Notes: generated from the sequence alone by a model not told the origin. Counted from the stretch's first letter, positions 1 to 11,966 are shown. The stretch: DNA of 64,000 nt from Cryptomeria japonica (GCF_030272615.1 NC_081406.1:395644439-395708438); one strand, 5' to 3'. Program-made: numbers and translations.

Positions 1-1549
1 ACATCATCCAAGCTTCGTCTTGTGGGATATGCAGCATATTCATTTAAAGGAGTTCCTGTCTCAAATTGCAATATCCTTGCTTGTAGCCTCTGATTCTCCT
101 CTTTAGTTCTTTCATATAAACCCTTATAGGTAATGTTTTCCCTGACCAAAAACTCTGTCTGATCCAAATTTAGTTTGGCTACATCCAAGTTTAATTTTGT
201 AGTGACCCTAGGGTCAGTCTTTCCTACCTGATCGACCATAAGGTGTCCAAAGGTTTCTTCAACATCCACAATAATTGGTCTTTTTCCTCTCGGATATAGT
301 GCCCATTGTAGGAGAGATTTTTGATCAGGATCATACCCCGAGCCCATGAACAATTTATCTATCTCTTGAGGCAATACTTGTTGATTTGTGTCTTGCTTCT
401 TCAAGAATCCATCAAACAGAAGTGCTGAATTTATATCCCAACCTGAAAATATGATAACTCCAGCCTCCTTTAATATTTTCCTCCCCTTCTTAGGGGTCAT
501 ATATTTCATGAGAGCATCTATCTCATCTTGCAGCCTTCTCATCTGCTCTTCTTCTGATCTCCTAGCCATACTTTGTCTCACATGAGCCCCCTTGTACTAG
601 TATAAGAATGAAAGGAATTCTCCTGAGGAAGCGAATCCATCATCCGCAACAAAGTCTTCATGCTATGTCATCCTTATATCAACTATATCCCTAATATTAA
701 AATCACCAGTTTCCACATCTACCTCTGCTTCAAAACTAGGTGGATAATCTTCTCTAGGGGAGTCAGCAGGGATGCTACTAGCAGTTGATTTTGGTGACAT
801 GTGAGCCAATGGCTTACTATCTCTTCCAGTGTTGACAAAATGGAGGAACTGTGGGGGTACTCTATGCATAATCTCTACCTCATGCTGAAGTAGTTTTTTG
901 GCTATCTCCAAAGGATCTTAGAGGTTTCCAAGTAGGTCTCCATCCACCATCCCCCTTGCTCTTTTCCACTTGAAAGCTTCCCAAGTCATCTCGCTTCTTT
1001 CTCTCAAAACCTTAGCCTCTTCCCTTTCAAGGTTCCTGATTAAATCATCTGGCATTTGAACCACATGTATTCCAGCCTTTAGCTTCTGTGATGCCCTTGC
1101 AGCTTTTATATATCCCTCAGGATCAAAGTTCTCTCTAGGATCACCCAGAGTCATGCCATAATAATCTAACTTATTTTGAAGTAAATGATAACTTTTAGAA
1201 CTTTTAACAATGAAATCAGAAAACACCAGTACCCCTGGCACAATAGATTGTTTACCAAAATCTGTGAGATGTTTGGCACTGACAGCAGACAGTTGTCTTA
1301 TAATCTCTAGACTAGCCACCCTGTTTGGCACTGTAATTGGAAGCATGTATGGCTTTCCTTCATACCCAAAAACCCTGATTTCTATATGATTAGGGTGGCA
1401 ATACCAATCACCCCAGTTGTGATCAATCTGAGACTCTGGAGAGAAGTCTTTCAGGCTGAGGAAACTTTTGATTTCAGGAGACAAAGCATAATTTCTATGT
1501 TGTCCGAAGGCTGCACTAAGTGGTTTTACAAAATATTCCTGAAAGTGCC
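1..1549 (-). pseudogene. Outer family A protein, middle and C-terminal part
   Basis: This is the continuation of the reading frame at 6,551-7,532, and it runs past position 1. It aligns along its length with the nested copy at about 3,470-5,010, including the region around FGYEGKPYMLPI, YHLLQNKLDYYGMTLG and SPREDYPP. The frame is uninterrupted by indels but has stops near 913 (TAA where the nested copy has a glutamine codon), near 660 and near 600. Conversely, at the site where the nested copy has a stop, this copy still encodes tryptophan. No known enzyme motif was recognised. It is probably non-functional because of the stops and the 5-kb insertion. Confidence 0.75.
1545..1549 (+). repeat. 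Target site duplication GTGCC (partner at 6,546-6,550)
   Basis: GTGCC precedes the TGTTG end at 1,550 and follows the CAACA end at 6,545. The homologous uninterrupted site in the nested copy (around 3,465-3,485, opposite strand) has one copy only, so this is a genuine 5-bp duplication made on insertion. Confidence 0.85.
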
Positions 1550-1639
1550 TGTTGAGCACTATTTTTGAAAATAAAAATAAAAAAAAATAACGTATGTTTC
1601 CATAAGTATGAAGGCTAATGGATATTTCGGCCAGTAAAC

Positions 1640-2190
1640 TGTATCGAGCACTGCAGGAGAAGTTTCATCGAAAGAGCGTTTTCATCGACACAGGGCATAT
1701 AAAGCATTAAGCAAAGGTATTTCGGCAAAAAGTTACCTTCAATGAATGCAAGAAACCGCTCATCGATACTCCAAGTTTCATCGAAAAGGTAAAAGCAAAA
1801 AGCGAAAAAGGAAAAAGGTGATTTCGAAGGAATGTCGTTACCGAAGAAACTCAAGAGACATTCATCGAAATGCAAGTTTCATCGATGAACGTGGTGTCGA
1901 ACAAAAGAAAAGCTGTTTCATCGATAAAAAAGGATATCGATGAAAAGGGGATATCGATGAACACTCATAAGCCTTCATCGAAGAAAGAAACTCATCGAAA
2001 GTATGGCATCGATGAAACTCACGAGCAACTTGTCGAAAAAGGGGTCTATCGATGAAAAGGTGATTTCGATGAGTCTTAAAAGTGGCCTCTCGACATGAGC
2101 CATTCACCGAAACAGTTGTATCGAAGAAAATGAGCTTTCGATGGAAAGTTTTAACACTCGGCCGAAGACAAGGGTTTCATCGATAACTTG
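1640..2190. repeat. Leader array of about two dozen TCGA-centred motifs
   Basis: About 22 TCGA cores occur in roughly 550 bp, most in the form TTCATCGA, ATCGATGA or the full palindrome TTTCATCGATGA. Spacing is irregular, mostly 10-30 bp. The same type of array occurs in the outer copy at 7,820-8,350, also starting about 100 bp inside its TGTTG end. Conservation of the motif while the intervening sequence drifts suggests a binding site, but this is inference. Confidence 0.7.
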
Positions 2191-2481
2191 AAACGCGCAC
2201 ACTTTGAGCGAACTGTACTTCCCGCGAAAGAATTAAAGGCCCAACTGAAAAGTGTCACATCTGCAATTAAATTTAAACACTTGAGTAGCCGTTATGGATG
2301 CAGAACATTAACTGTGCACAAGTTGCTCATACAATCACAGTTGAACTGAGTGAATTCTCGCAAGAATCAGATCGATGCTGAGAGATTGGAAGCTGTGAAG
2401 AACTTGCAGAGATTTGCAAACGACAACCAGAAAAGTGAGCATTCTACCAAGTAAGTGTTGTCTCTCTTATTTGCTGTAACT

Positions 2482-5400
2482 ATGGAACCTTCGTCTTCTT
2501 CTTCTAAAAAGAGTAGGAAAGGAAAAGAGTTAAACCCTGAAGAGAAGCCCAAAAGACAGAAGAAAGAAGGGAGAGCTCTGACTCAGGACTTATTAGACCA
2601 GTGTCCATCGTCTAGTGTAAGGTCCAAAAAGATTAAAAGTGAAGAAGAAGGATTAGAGGACAGATTTGAAAATCTAGGAGACATTTGGACTGAGATAAGA
2701 GGGCATGAGTTATTTTTGTTTGGTTACAAAAGAAGGGATGCACCTGAACCCATAAGCAATCTATGGAAGAAAAACTTAGGCAAATTAGTAGTTCCAAATG
2801 TGTTTGTAGACGTAGAATTAATGAAAGCTCTGGTAGATTGCTACAACCCGAGAACTAAAACCATATGTGATTACAGAGGGAATACATTAGTAGTAATCAA
2901 CAAGCAGACTATTGATATGGTTTTTGATCTAGACTGGGAGGTCGAGGAGAGCATCGATATGAAGAAACTTTCACAGGAATTCTTTAGTTTGGAAAATATC
3001 TACAGGACTTGGAGGCTACCTGTTCACAGGCCAAAAGTGGGTGGGTCATTTGTTCAGTTTGGCAAAGGTGACAAGGTGCCATTTGATGTCAACCACTTCC
3101 ATCCATATTTCAAATATACGTATTATGCTGCAGCCCAAGTACTAGGCCTAGAGGCTCATCCACTCATGGATATTGGGGTTATGGTTCTGTGTGCTGATAT
3201 TCAATCAAAAGACCCTAGGTCATTTGATTTTGCTACTTATGTTGCGGATGCCTTGAATCATGGGCTGGAAAAATTGAAAGGAGACCTTGTGAATGTTCAC
3301 TTTTCATTATACTCCATGCTAATGCATATTCTTCTTTATTGTGGACAAGAAATTAACTTCTGGCCAGATGAGTTCAGCATTAGGTCTTATGATAAGAATG
3401 GTCTGAAGAAGCCGGTTCAGTTGTGGGTATCAGCATGGGACCAGAGGTTTATGAACAACCAATATTGGCATTTTCAAGAATACTTTGTGAAACCTCTCAG
3501 TGCAGCTTTTGGACAACACAGGGATTATACTTTGTCCCCTGAAATCAAGAGGTTCCTCAGGCCAAAGGATTTCTCTCCAGAGTCACAGATTGAACATAAT
3601 TGGGGTGATTGGTATTGCCATGATAATCACACAGAGATAAGGGTATTTGGATATGAAGGGAAACCCCACATGCTTCCAATTATGGTGCCAAACAGAGTGG
3701 CTAGCTTGGAGATTATAAGGCAATTGTCTATTGCCAGTGCTAAACATTTAACTGATTTTGGTAAACAATCTATTGTTCCAGGTCTATTAGTTTTCTCTGA
3801 TTTCATTGTCAAAAGTTTAAAGAGTTATCATTTATTACAGAATAAATTAAATTACTATGGCATGACTCTGGGTGAGCCTAGGGAGAATTTTGATCCCGAA
3901 GGATATGTAAGAGCTGCCAGAGCCTCACAGAAACTCAAAGCTGGGATACATATGGCCAAAATGCCAGACGACCTAATTAAGAACCTTGAGCGAGAAGAGG
4001 CCAAAGCTTTAAAAGGAAAGAGTGAGTTAGTCTAGGAGGCCTACAAATGGAAAAGGGCAAGGGGAATGATAGATGGAGACCTAATTGGAAATCTCCAAGA
4101 TCCTCTGGAAGTGGCTAAAAGGCTACTTCAACATGAAGCTGAAATTATGCACAGAGTTCCTTCACAATTCCTTCACTTCATTAATACTGAGAAGGACAGT
4201 CAGCCCCTAGCTCACATGTCACCGAAATCAACCGCCAGTAGTATCCCACCTGATTCTCCTAGAGAGGATTATCCTCCTGGTTTCGAAACAGAAATGAACA
4301 TGGACACAGGAGAAATCAACATCAAGGATGTTGTTGACATAAGAATGATTGAGCATGAGGACTTCGTTGCTGATGATGGATTCGCCTCTTCTAGGGAATT
4401 CCTTTCATTTTTATATCAATACAAAGGGGCTCATGTCAAACGAAGCATGGCTGGAAAACCAGAGGAGGAACAGATGAAAAGATTACAGGATGAAATTGAT
4501 ATCCTCATGAAAGACATGACTCCTGAAAAGGGGAGGAAATTATTAAAAGAGGCAGGTGTGATCATCTTCTCTGGTTGGGACATTAACTCAGCACTCTTAT
4601 TTGATGGCTTTTTGAAAAAACAATATTTGAATCAACAGGTGTTGCCCCGGGAGGTAGATAAACTGTTCCTAGGCTCTGGATATGATCCAGACAAAAAAGC
4701 TCTCCTACAGTGGGCACTATATCCAAAGGGGAAGAGGCCAATCATTGTGGATATAGAAGAAACCTTTGGGCATCTCATGGTTCATCAGGTTGGAAAGACT
4801 GATCCTAGGGTCACTACAAAGCTCAACCTGGATGTTGCAAGATTGAACTTGGACCAGACAGAGTTTTTGGTCAGAGAGAACGTTACATACAAGGGATTAT
4901 ATGAAAAATCCAAGGAGGAAAATCAGAAGCTGCAAGCAAAGGTTTTGCAATTAGAGACGGGGACTCCTATCAGCGAATACACCTCATACCCCGCAGGACG
5001 CAGCTTGGATGATGTCTCTGATGCTCTGTACTGGAAATATCAGGCAGAAAAAGCCAATAAACGCACAGACAATGTCCAACAAAAGATGGACAAATTGGTC
5101 AACGACATTGTAGGACATCGGTTTAACACCATGCTCTTACAGGTCAAACCGTATTGGACAGTTTACAATGGAATGATAAAAGCGCTAACAGAGCATGAAC
5201 GGTTAAGAGCACGATTGCAGGGAGTGCTAAGCAATGTCGATACCATGACACCAGAAGACAAGACTGAGGGCAATGCGTATATGGACAATCATGTCAAACT
5301 CAAAGATATGCTGAGAAGAGATTTAAAAGAATTAGATGATGAAAAACCCGTTGGAATGCCCTCCATCTACAAGGAAGGAGAGGTAATAACCTTGGAGGAT

Positions 5401-5631
5401 TTGTGAAAAGAACTTATCAGCGTCAAGGATTGGGCCTTGTCAGAAATTGATCGGAGTAAGGATATGGCCCCTACCATCAACCAGATAATATTCAAGTATC
5501 TGACGCTGGGGGATGAATTGAAAAAGAAAACGCCTCGAATCAAAACATTTAAAGACGATGATTACATTCATCATTTGGGGCTTTTGAATCTCTTTTTACT
5601 TAAGTTTAGAAATGTTCAAGTTAATGATTAA
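2482..5631 (+). pseudogene. Inner family A protein, about 1,050 codons in one frame
   Basis: The ATG at 2,482 is chosen because both copies share the start MEPSSSS and differ upstream of it. The frame runs to 5,631 with two in-frame stops, TAG at 4,033 (tryptophan in the outer copy) and TGA at 5,404, and no frameshift. Residues 8-35 are strongly basic (KKSRKGK, KPKRQKK) and resemble a nuclear localisation signal. Residues about 75-340 form a globular region distantly similar to the family B protein of this window. Residues about 790-830 are heptad-like (KSKEENQKLQAKVLQLE) and probably coiled coil. The C-terminus is rich in Lys and Glu. No catalytic motif was found. The fold of the N-terminal half may be related to the plant mobile domain group found in transposons, but that is a guess. 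Confidence 0.75.
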
Positions 5632-6545
5632 TTTTGTAAAGGTTCGTGTCTCTTCGTGAAGAGATTTCATCCTCATATATATATGAGAATGATTTTTGTA
5701 ATGTAGGTGATAGATATTAGATAGGATTAAGAGCGAAAGAACGACAGCCTGTAAGTCTTCTGTGTACGAACTTCAATGGAATACAAATCTTGATCAATTG
5801 TTTCCCTGCGTATGTGTTGTGGATTATTTCATTTTCTTTTGGCAATCGTCTGTGATATTGTCTGATAAAGATAAGGTTATTCATATTCTTAAGATCAAAT
5901 CTATGCTTTATGTTATAATGTTGCAACAAAAGTTTTGCTTGCGGATTGTAATTGTTCCTTGCAAAGCTTAATTGACTGGTCCCTTAAGGGTAGGGTTAAA
6001 TTCACTCAATCAGCACATAATATAAGCATTCAATTGGTTTTGAAAGAAATAGTAACTGACAGGTTCATAAGGGATGAATTAAAAAAAAACTGTCTCACAG
6101 ATTCGCACTATAAGTCCTGAAGAAAATTGTAATGACTCTGTAACCCAAACAGTGAAGAAGGCACTGGCTAAAATCTCAAGTTATACTCATCATTTCTTTC
6201 ATAATTAGTTATTTTGACAGCTATAGAAGTAATTAAGAAACACAAAGCAAACAATTATCATAACAACAATCTTGAACTCGTCCGCTATATCTCCATTCAA
6301 GGAACTCATGCCATTTCAAGATCAGGAGATATCAGAATAGGATAACATATCTGCTATAAAGAGCACTGTTTATTGGAGACATTCAGTGAATAGGTATACC
6401 CGCCTAGGTCCTGCAGAGCCTAAAGTGAGAGAGTAAGCAACCAAACAGGTTCACTCTACATGTTGGCCAAGTCAATTGGAGGGTTTGACCATAGGGACTG
6501 GCATTTCCTTAGAACCTATCCAATCTGTTGATTTGAGACCCAACA
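5632..6545 (+). other. 3' noncoding part of inner family A element
   Basis: This is AT-rich sequence with no supported reading frame. It includes a short tract of alternating AT at 5,677-5,687 and ends with GAGACCCAACA. I saw no TCGA array like the one at the 5' end, and no direct repeat of the first part of the element. Confidence 0.6.
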
Positions 6546-6550
6546 GTGCC

Positions 6551-7532
6551 AATATTGGTTGTTTATAAATCTTTGGTCCCATGCAGAAACCCACAATTGG
6601 ACTAGTTTCTTCAAACCATTTTTATCATAAGCTCTGATGCTAAAATCATCTGACCAGAAATTGAATTCTTGTCCACAGTAAAGAATAATGTGCATTAATA
6701 AGGAATACAATGAGAAATGAACATTTACAAGGTCTCCTTTTAATTTCTCCAACCCATGATTTAGGGCTTCTGCAACATAAGTGGCATAGTCAAACGGCCT
6801 AGGGTCTTTTGATTGTAGATTAGCACATAGAACCATAACCCCAATATCCATGAGAGGATGAGCTTCTAAGCCTAATACTTGGGCTGCAGCATAGTATGTA
6901 TACTTGAAATATGGATGGAATTGGTTGACATCAAAAGGCACCTTGTCATCTTTACTGAGAGGAACTAAGGACTTTCCCACTTTTGGCCGGTGAATGGGTA
7001 GTCTCCATGTCTTATAGATGTCCTCTAAATTGAAGAACTCATGCGATAGTTTCTGTAAGTCAATTTTCTCTTCTACATCCCAGTCTAGATCAAACACCAT
7101 ATCAATGGTCTGTTTGTTAATTACCACCATAGGATTCCCTCGGTAGTCACATATGGTTTTGGTTTTTGGATCATAACAATCTACTAGGGCTTTCATTAAT
7201 TTGACATCCACAAATACATTCGGAACTGCCAATTTCCCTAAATTCTTCTTCCACAGGTTACTCACAGGCTCAGGTGCATCCCTTCTCTTGTAACCAAATA
7301 AGAACAACTCATGTCCTCTGATTTCAGTCCATATGTCTCCTAGATGTTCAAATCTATCTTCCAACCCTTCCTCTTCACTTTTGATTTTTTTGGACCTCAC
7401 ACTGGATGTCGGGCACTGGTCTAGCAGATCCTGAGCTAAATTTCTACCCTCCTTTTTCTGTCGTTTGGGTTTTTCTTCAGGGTTCAATTCCTTTCCTTTC
7501 CTACTCTTTTTAGAAGAAGAAGATGGTTCCAT
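6551..7532 (-). pseudogene. Outer family A protein, N-terminal part
   Basis: About 327 codons from the ATG at 7,532 with no stop, until the inner element interrupts the frame inside the sequence NNQYWH. It shows the same basic N-terminus and globular region as the inner copy, with most residues identical (for example VFDLDWDVEE and HFSLYSLLMHIILYCGQEF). Together with 1-1,549 on the same strand it makes one split gene. The absence of stops in this half suggests that the element was young when it was broken. Function unknown. Confidence 0.8.
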
Positions 7533-8456
7533 AATTTCAATCAATGTGAGATATCACACTTACTTGGAGAATTGTCGAGCTCTTCTGACTGTTGTTTACG
7601 AACTTCAGCTAACTCCTTGAAACTTTTCGTCTTTTGGCCACAATCTGGTTCTTATGAAAATTCGATCAATTCAGCTGTAACTGTGTGGGCAACTTGTGCA
7701 ATAGTTAATGTCTCTGTGTTTATAACGGCTACTCAAATGTTTAAACTTAATTGCAGATGTGACATCCTCAACTTGAGCTTTTAATTCCTTCGCAGGAAGT
7801 ACTGTTCAGCTGAAATGATTATGAATCGAGTTTTCGATGAAACCCTTGTCTTCATTTGAATGCTTTAATCTTTCATCAAAAGTTAATTTTCCTCGATATC
7901 ACCTCATCGGTGAATGGCCCTTGTCGAAAAACCATCTTCTAGTCTCCTCGAAATCATCCTCTCCTCGATGAAATCTTTTTCGATGAGTTACTCGTGAATC
8001 TCATCGAAATCATATTTCGATGAGTTTTATACTTCGGTGAAAGTTCACGCGAGCCCTCCGAAATCCTTTTTTCTTCGATGTCCTTCTTTTATCGATGAAA
8101 TCCCTCTGTTTTTATCAACATATTGTTATCGATAAGATTTGTTTTTCGGTGAAAGTTTTTTAAGTTTCCTCGGCAATTTTATTTCCTCGACTTCACCTTT
8201 TGTTAGCCTTTCACTTTTCGATGAAACTGGAATATCGATGAGTGGCTTCCTTCATTTACCGAAAGAGATATTTCGTTGCAGACATCTTAACTTAGTGTTT
8301 TACACTTTATGTTTTATTTCGATGAAACTATTCTTTCAGTGAAACTCATTTTGAGATGCTCGACATGATATTTTCGGCCGATGATCTTTTAGCTTTCACA
8401 CCTTTGGGAAGATTTTTAAGTTCAAATATATTGTTCAATAGTTCATATACACAACA
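7533..8456 (-). promoter_or_regulatory. Leader of outer family A element with TCGA motif array
   Basis: It aligns, in reverse complement, with 1,550-2,481 of the inner copy. This covers the TGTTG end, the TCGA-rich block (7,820-8,350 here), and a block near 7,680-7,800 encoding a short open stretch shared by both copies (VTSAIKFKHLSSRY). A possible splice donor (AAGTAAGT) lies just upstream of the start codon in both copies. Probably promoter and untranslated leader. Confidence 0.6.
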
Positions 8457-10171
8457 TGGATCAAGAGAAGGTATTCTCTTTATCACACCACAAGGTCACA
8501 ATCCCAAAAGCATACAAATTAAGCTTTCCATGCACCAATAACACAATAGAATATGAAGCTTTGGTTACAGGTATCAAAATGGTCATAGAATGGAATATTA
8601 CACAACTTCAAGTCTTTGGAGACTCTCAGCTCGTCATCAATCAAATCAATGATGACTATCAAACAAAGGATGAAAAGTTGAGGCCTTATAAAAAGATGGT
8701 TGATGATATCAAGAAATACTTTGTAGAAATAACTTTCCAGCAGATCCCAAGGAACGACAACAAAGCAGTAGATGCCATGGCTACACTTGCTTCTCTCCTT
8801 CAGACATAGGAAAATCAACAATGTTATGAATTCCTGGTGGAAGAGTTGTTTTACCCTGCCTATAATTGTCCTGATTCCCAAACTATCTATCAACTTGTGG
8901 GGCATGATTCCTCCCGCTACAGCCAAACTTACACATACCTGAAAGATAACACCCTACCCCCTGACTTATCGAAAAACCAAAAGAGAAACTTTATTCACCA
9001 ATCCTCCCATTTTACTCTCGTCGTGGACACCCTATTTAAATGAGGTCTGGACGGTACTCTTTTAAGATGTCTCAAACAAGAAGAATCTAAGAAGGCCTTA
9101 CATGAAGTCCATAACAACATTTGTGACACTCATTCAAGTGGTCTTACCCTTTCAAAAAAACTCATACGCTTGGGCTATTATTGGCCAACAATGGAACGAG
9201 ATTCTTTTCAGATAGCTAGAACATGCAAACAATGTCAGATCCATGGGAATTTGATTCATGCACGAACACAAGAACTTCACGCTCTGGCAACATCTTGGCC
9301 TTTCTATCAATGGGGTATTGATCTAATAGGAAAAATAAATCCTTCTTCATCTAATGGTCACAAATTCATCCTTGTAGCTACAGAATATTTCACAAAATGG
9401 ATTGAGGCAGTACCTCTCATAAATATCATAGGAAAACAAATTGTTGCATTTATCTTGAACTATATTATCTGTCGCTACGGAGTACCAATGACCATTATCA
9501 CTGATAATGGGTGACCATTCAAGAATCAAGATGTACAAGAGTTATGTGATAAATTCAAGATCCAACATAGATTCTCCACACCCTACTATCCGCAAGGGAA
9601 TGGGCAAGTAGAAGCATCAAACAAAACTATTATGAAAATCCTCAAAAAGACAATAAACGATGTTGGAAAAGATTGGCATATTCAATTAAACCTTGCTCTA
9701 TGGGCTTACCGTACCAATATTTGCACACCAACAGGTACCACACCTTTCTCTCTTGTTTATGGATCAAAAGCAATACTGCCAATAGAAGTAGAGATACCTT
9801 CTCTATGAGTATCATTAAAAGGTCTCATCCCAGATGAAGAACAATGAGTATTTAGACTGCAAGAGTTAGAATTAATCCAGGAATGAAGACAAAATGCCTT
9901 TGATCATCTAAAGGTCTATCAGCAAAGAATGTGCCGGAGCTATAATCACAGGGTCAAACCATGAATTTTTCAAGTAGGGGAACTAGTACTAAAGGAAAAT
10001 CCACGCAACCAGGCAGATCGAGAAAAGAAATGAAAATTTGAACCAAACTGCTTAGGTCCATTTGTGATCACAATAGTATTTGGATCAGGAGTATATCAAC
10101 TATCAACACAAGATGAAGATCAACTCGAGGAACCCATCAATAGCATGCACCTGAAGAAATTCTATGTCTAA
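8457..10171 (+). pseudogene. Gypsy (Tat-type) RNase H end and integrase
   Basis: The left part contains the second, archaeal-type RNase H of Tat-lineage gypsy elements (the TNN.EYEAL motif and a following GDSQLVINQI). Its upstream half is cut off by the family A insertion at 8,456. Then come a linker, the integrase zinc-binding motif (HEVH and CKQCQ) and the catalytic core. All three acidic residues are visible, in GIDLIGKI, ITDNG and GQVEASN. The C-terminal part ends near 10,171 (HLKKFYV). There are several stops (for example in the linker near 8,808 and 9,041 and after ITDNG) and one frameshift near 8,510, so it is dead. The 3' part of this element resumes at about 23,690. Confidence 0.85.
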
Positions 10172-10950
10172 AAAAAAAAAAAAAAATAGTGAAAAAAAAA
10201 TCAAAAATGGTGAAAAAGAAAAAATCCAAAAAAATTAAATATGAGAAAAAAGGGCAATAAAAACAGACGGTGAAAACCTGGCAAACGGGCGATATCTGTC
10301 ACCTAGCTCTTCCATCTATTAGTTCATGCATCTTTTCCTTTCATTCATTTTCCATCAGTGCTATCCTTATGCATAATAAAGCTTTTGTACATACACAGGC
10401 ATCGCAGCTGCTCCAGGGATAACTTTAAGAAACCCCCCCCCACCGGGCAACTGTGTAAAATCCTGGCGAATCATACATTATTTTCAAGGGAAAATTTTCA
10501 TATCGATGGCGAAATTTTTTTTTAAAATGAGGAAAAAATTATTTTGCATTGGCGATTTTTTTTCTAGGGTACGAAAATACCATAAATTTCTAGCGAATAA
10601 TACCTTGTTCTATGAGGAAAATATTTATTGTGGGAGGCGAATATTTTTTGTTAAAAGGAACAAATATATAATTGTATGAGCGAAAAAATTTCACTCCGAA
10701 GGAAAAATTATTTAAATGTATTGGCAATTTTTATCCACCACTTGAAAATTATTTAAATGTATTGGCGATTTTTTCCCACCGCTTGAAAATTATTTAATTT
10801 GTTTTGGCGAATATTTTGTTATTTATGGTACAATATATAATTCATTGGCGATTTCATGAATTCATTGCCATTAATAGACAAGGCACATCACATCACATCA
10901 GTACATCACATCATATAATACATTGAGTTTTATTTCGGCCCAATTTTCTG
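10172..10950 (+). other. 3' noncoding region of the Tat-type gypsy element, proximal part
   Basis: Short A-rich repeats of the GTGAAAAA type follow the integrase (10,180-10,260), as in the sister element at 56,300-56,420. From about 10,415 onward the word GGCGA recurs many times in AT-rich sequence. The same GGCGA-rich texture resumes at about 23,690-24,130, which is why I treat both as one interrupted region. There is a C run at 10,432-10,441. Confidence 0.6.
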
Positions 10951-11436
10951 AAGAGAACATAGCTCACCAGAAAGTGCCCGGAATGGAATTGGATTTAATA
11001 GACATGTATCAAATGTCATGAATCACAATCAATAATTTCATTCATTTAATATATATCTATTCACTTATGGAAATCCACTCTGTCCCCATGACTTCCAATG
11101 TGATACTTGCCAATTTGGTACTGGTTCAAAGTTGTTTCCATTTTCGCACAATAGTGCATTTATGGGAAAGATTTGCAGAGATACGAAAGATTTAAAAAAT
11201 TTTATAGTAGTTAATACTATTAAAGAAGTAATTATTACAATCAAGAGCTTCAACAATTTATATACAATCTCTACTTCTTTCATCTTCAATTATCCTTTGC
11301 CATTTGGTAGATAAATCGTCGAAGCTCACAGTATTTTAGGTTTATAAGCTCACTGCTCAGGTTGTTTAATTTGTTAATCTATTTTCTCAAGATAGACACT
11401 CCCATCCACTTGAGAAGCATTTCTGCAGAGGACTAG

Positions 11437-11966
11437 AGGGCCTTTCTAGGCTCCATTAGAGACCCAACCCTCCAATCAATCTACAAGGAGGCTGGGTCAT
11501 TCACCAGTGAGGCTGTGCGGATGGTGCTGGGTAGAGAATTTCTGCAAAATGAAAATAGGTACCGTGTTAACACGGACCTTACATCGTGCTTCTTAGCATC
11601 TCTTCTGGACCTGGGAGGAGACAAGGTGGATATGCTGATGCTGTTGAGGAAGGTTTTTAAAGAAGACTTCCTCAGAGATGACATTACTCTTGTCGTTCTT
11701 GCACAAGTAGGGGTGGGGATCCCTTGGGCGAGTGATTTATCCAAGCTTATCCTCCCTGGCCAAACACTACCAGTGGCCAAGCAACTGTTTCTCCTAAACC
11801 TGAATGTGGAGCAGCTGACGCGTCACAGAAAATGAGAGTGGATTGGCAGGGACTTCCTCTGGAAATGGTTCCTCCTGAACGACTTTCCAAACTACATGTG
11901 GATTGAAGAATTCTCTCGGCTTATGTTGTCCAAAGAATTCTACATGGAAGGAGGGCCAAATTCTTA
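11437..11966 (+). pseudogene. Orphan coding remnant, unknown family
   Basis: A frame of about 175 codons with one internal stop (TGA at 11,833). The composition is protein-like and hydrophobic patches alternate with charged helices (VDMLMLLRKVFKEDFLRDD, LAQVGVGIPWASDLSKLIL). I do not recognise it. It lies in the block inserted in the gypsy 3' region, ahead of the minus-strand orphan frame at 12.6-13.6 kb. It may be a captured gene fragment or another element-borne frame. Confidence 0.4.

Larger units (their letters stand above)
1550..6545 (+). mobile_element. Inner family A element, complete, 4,996 bp
   Basis: The ends are TGTTGAGCAC and GAGACCCAACA, flanked by GTGCC on both sides. The interior holds a TCGA-rich leader, one long reading frame (2,482-5,631) and about 900 bp of 3' noncoding DNA. 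TG...CA ends with a 5-bp duplication are typical of LTR retrotransposons. By eye, however, the first 900 bp and last 1,100 bp are not copies of each other, and no primer binding site, polypurine tract, RT, integrase or transposase is visible. It could be a non-autonomous unit moved by another element's enzymes, or an LTR element with LTRs too short or diverged to see. The boundaries are firm; the class is open. Confidence 0.8.
1..8456 (-). mobile_element. Outer family A element, split by a nested copy
   Basis: This minus-strand element begins at 8,456 with TGTTGTG and runs off the left edge. Its coding sequence is in two pieces, 7,532 to 6,551 and 1,549 to 1. They join exactly when the nested element (1,550-6,545) and one copy of GTGCC are removed. 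Its 5' leader (7,533-8,456) matches the leader of the nested copy in content and order. The right end abuts an archaeal-type RNase H of a gypsy element, so this element appears to have inserted there. The left terminus and the matching target duplication are outside the window, so the full length is unknown. Confidence 0.7.

Noticed and set aside
388-585. Plus-strand open frame of 65 codons
   Set aside because: Antisense shadow of the outer family A protein.
1615-2107. Several overlapping short frames rich in Ser/Lys or Phe
   Set aside because: Produced by the TCGA motif array, which is open in several frames on both strands because of its repetitive content.
1550-6545. Inner family A unit as a standard LTR retrotransposon
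   Set aside because: TG...CA ends and a 5-bp duplication fit, but I could not find a repeated LTR, primer site or purine tract; left open rather than asserted.
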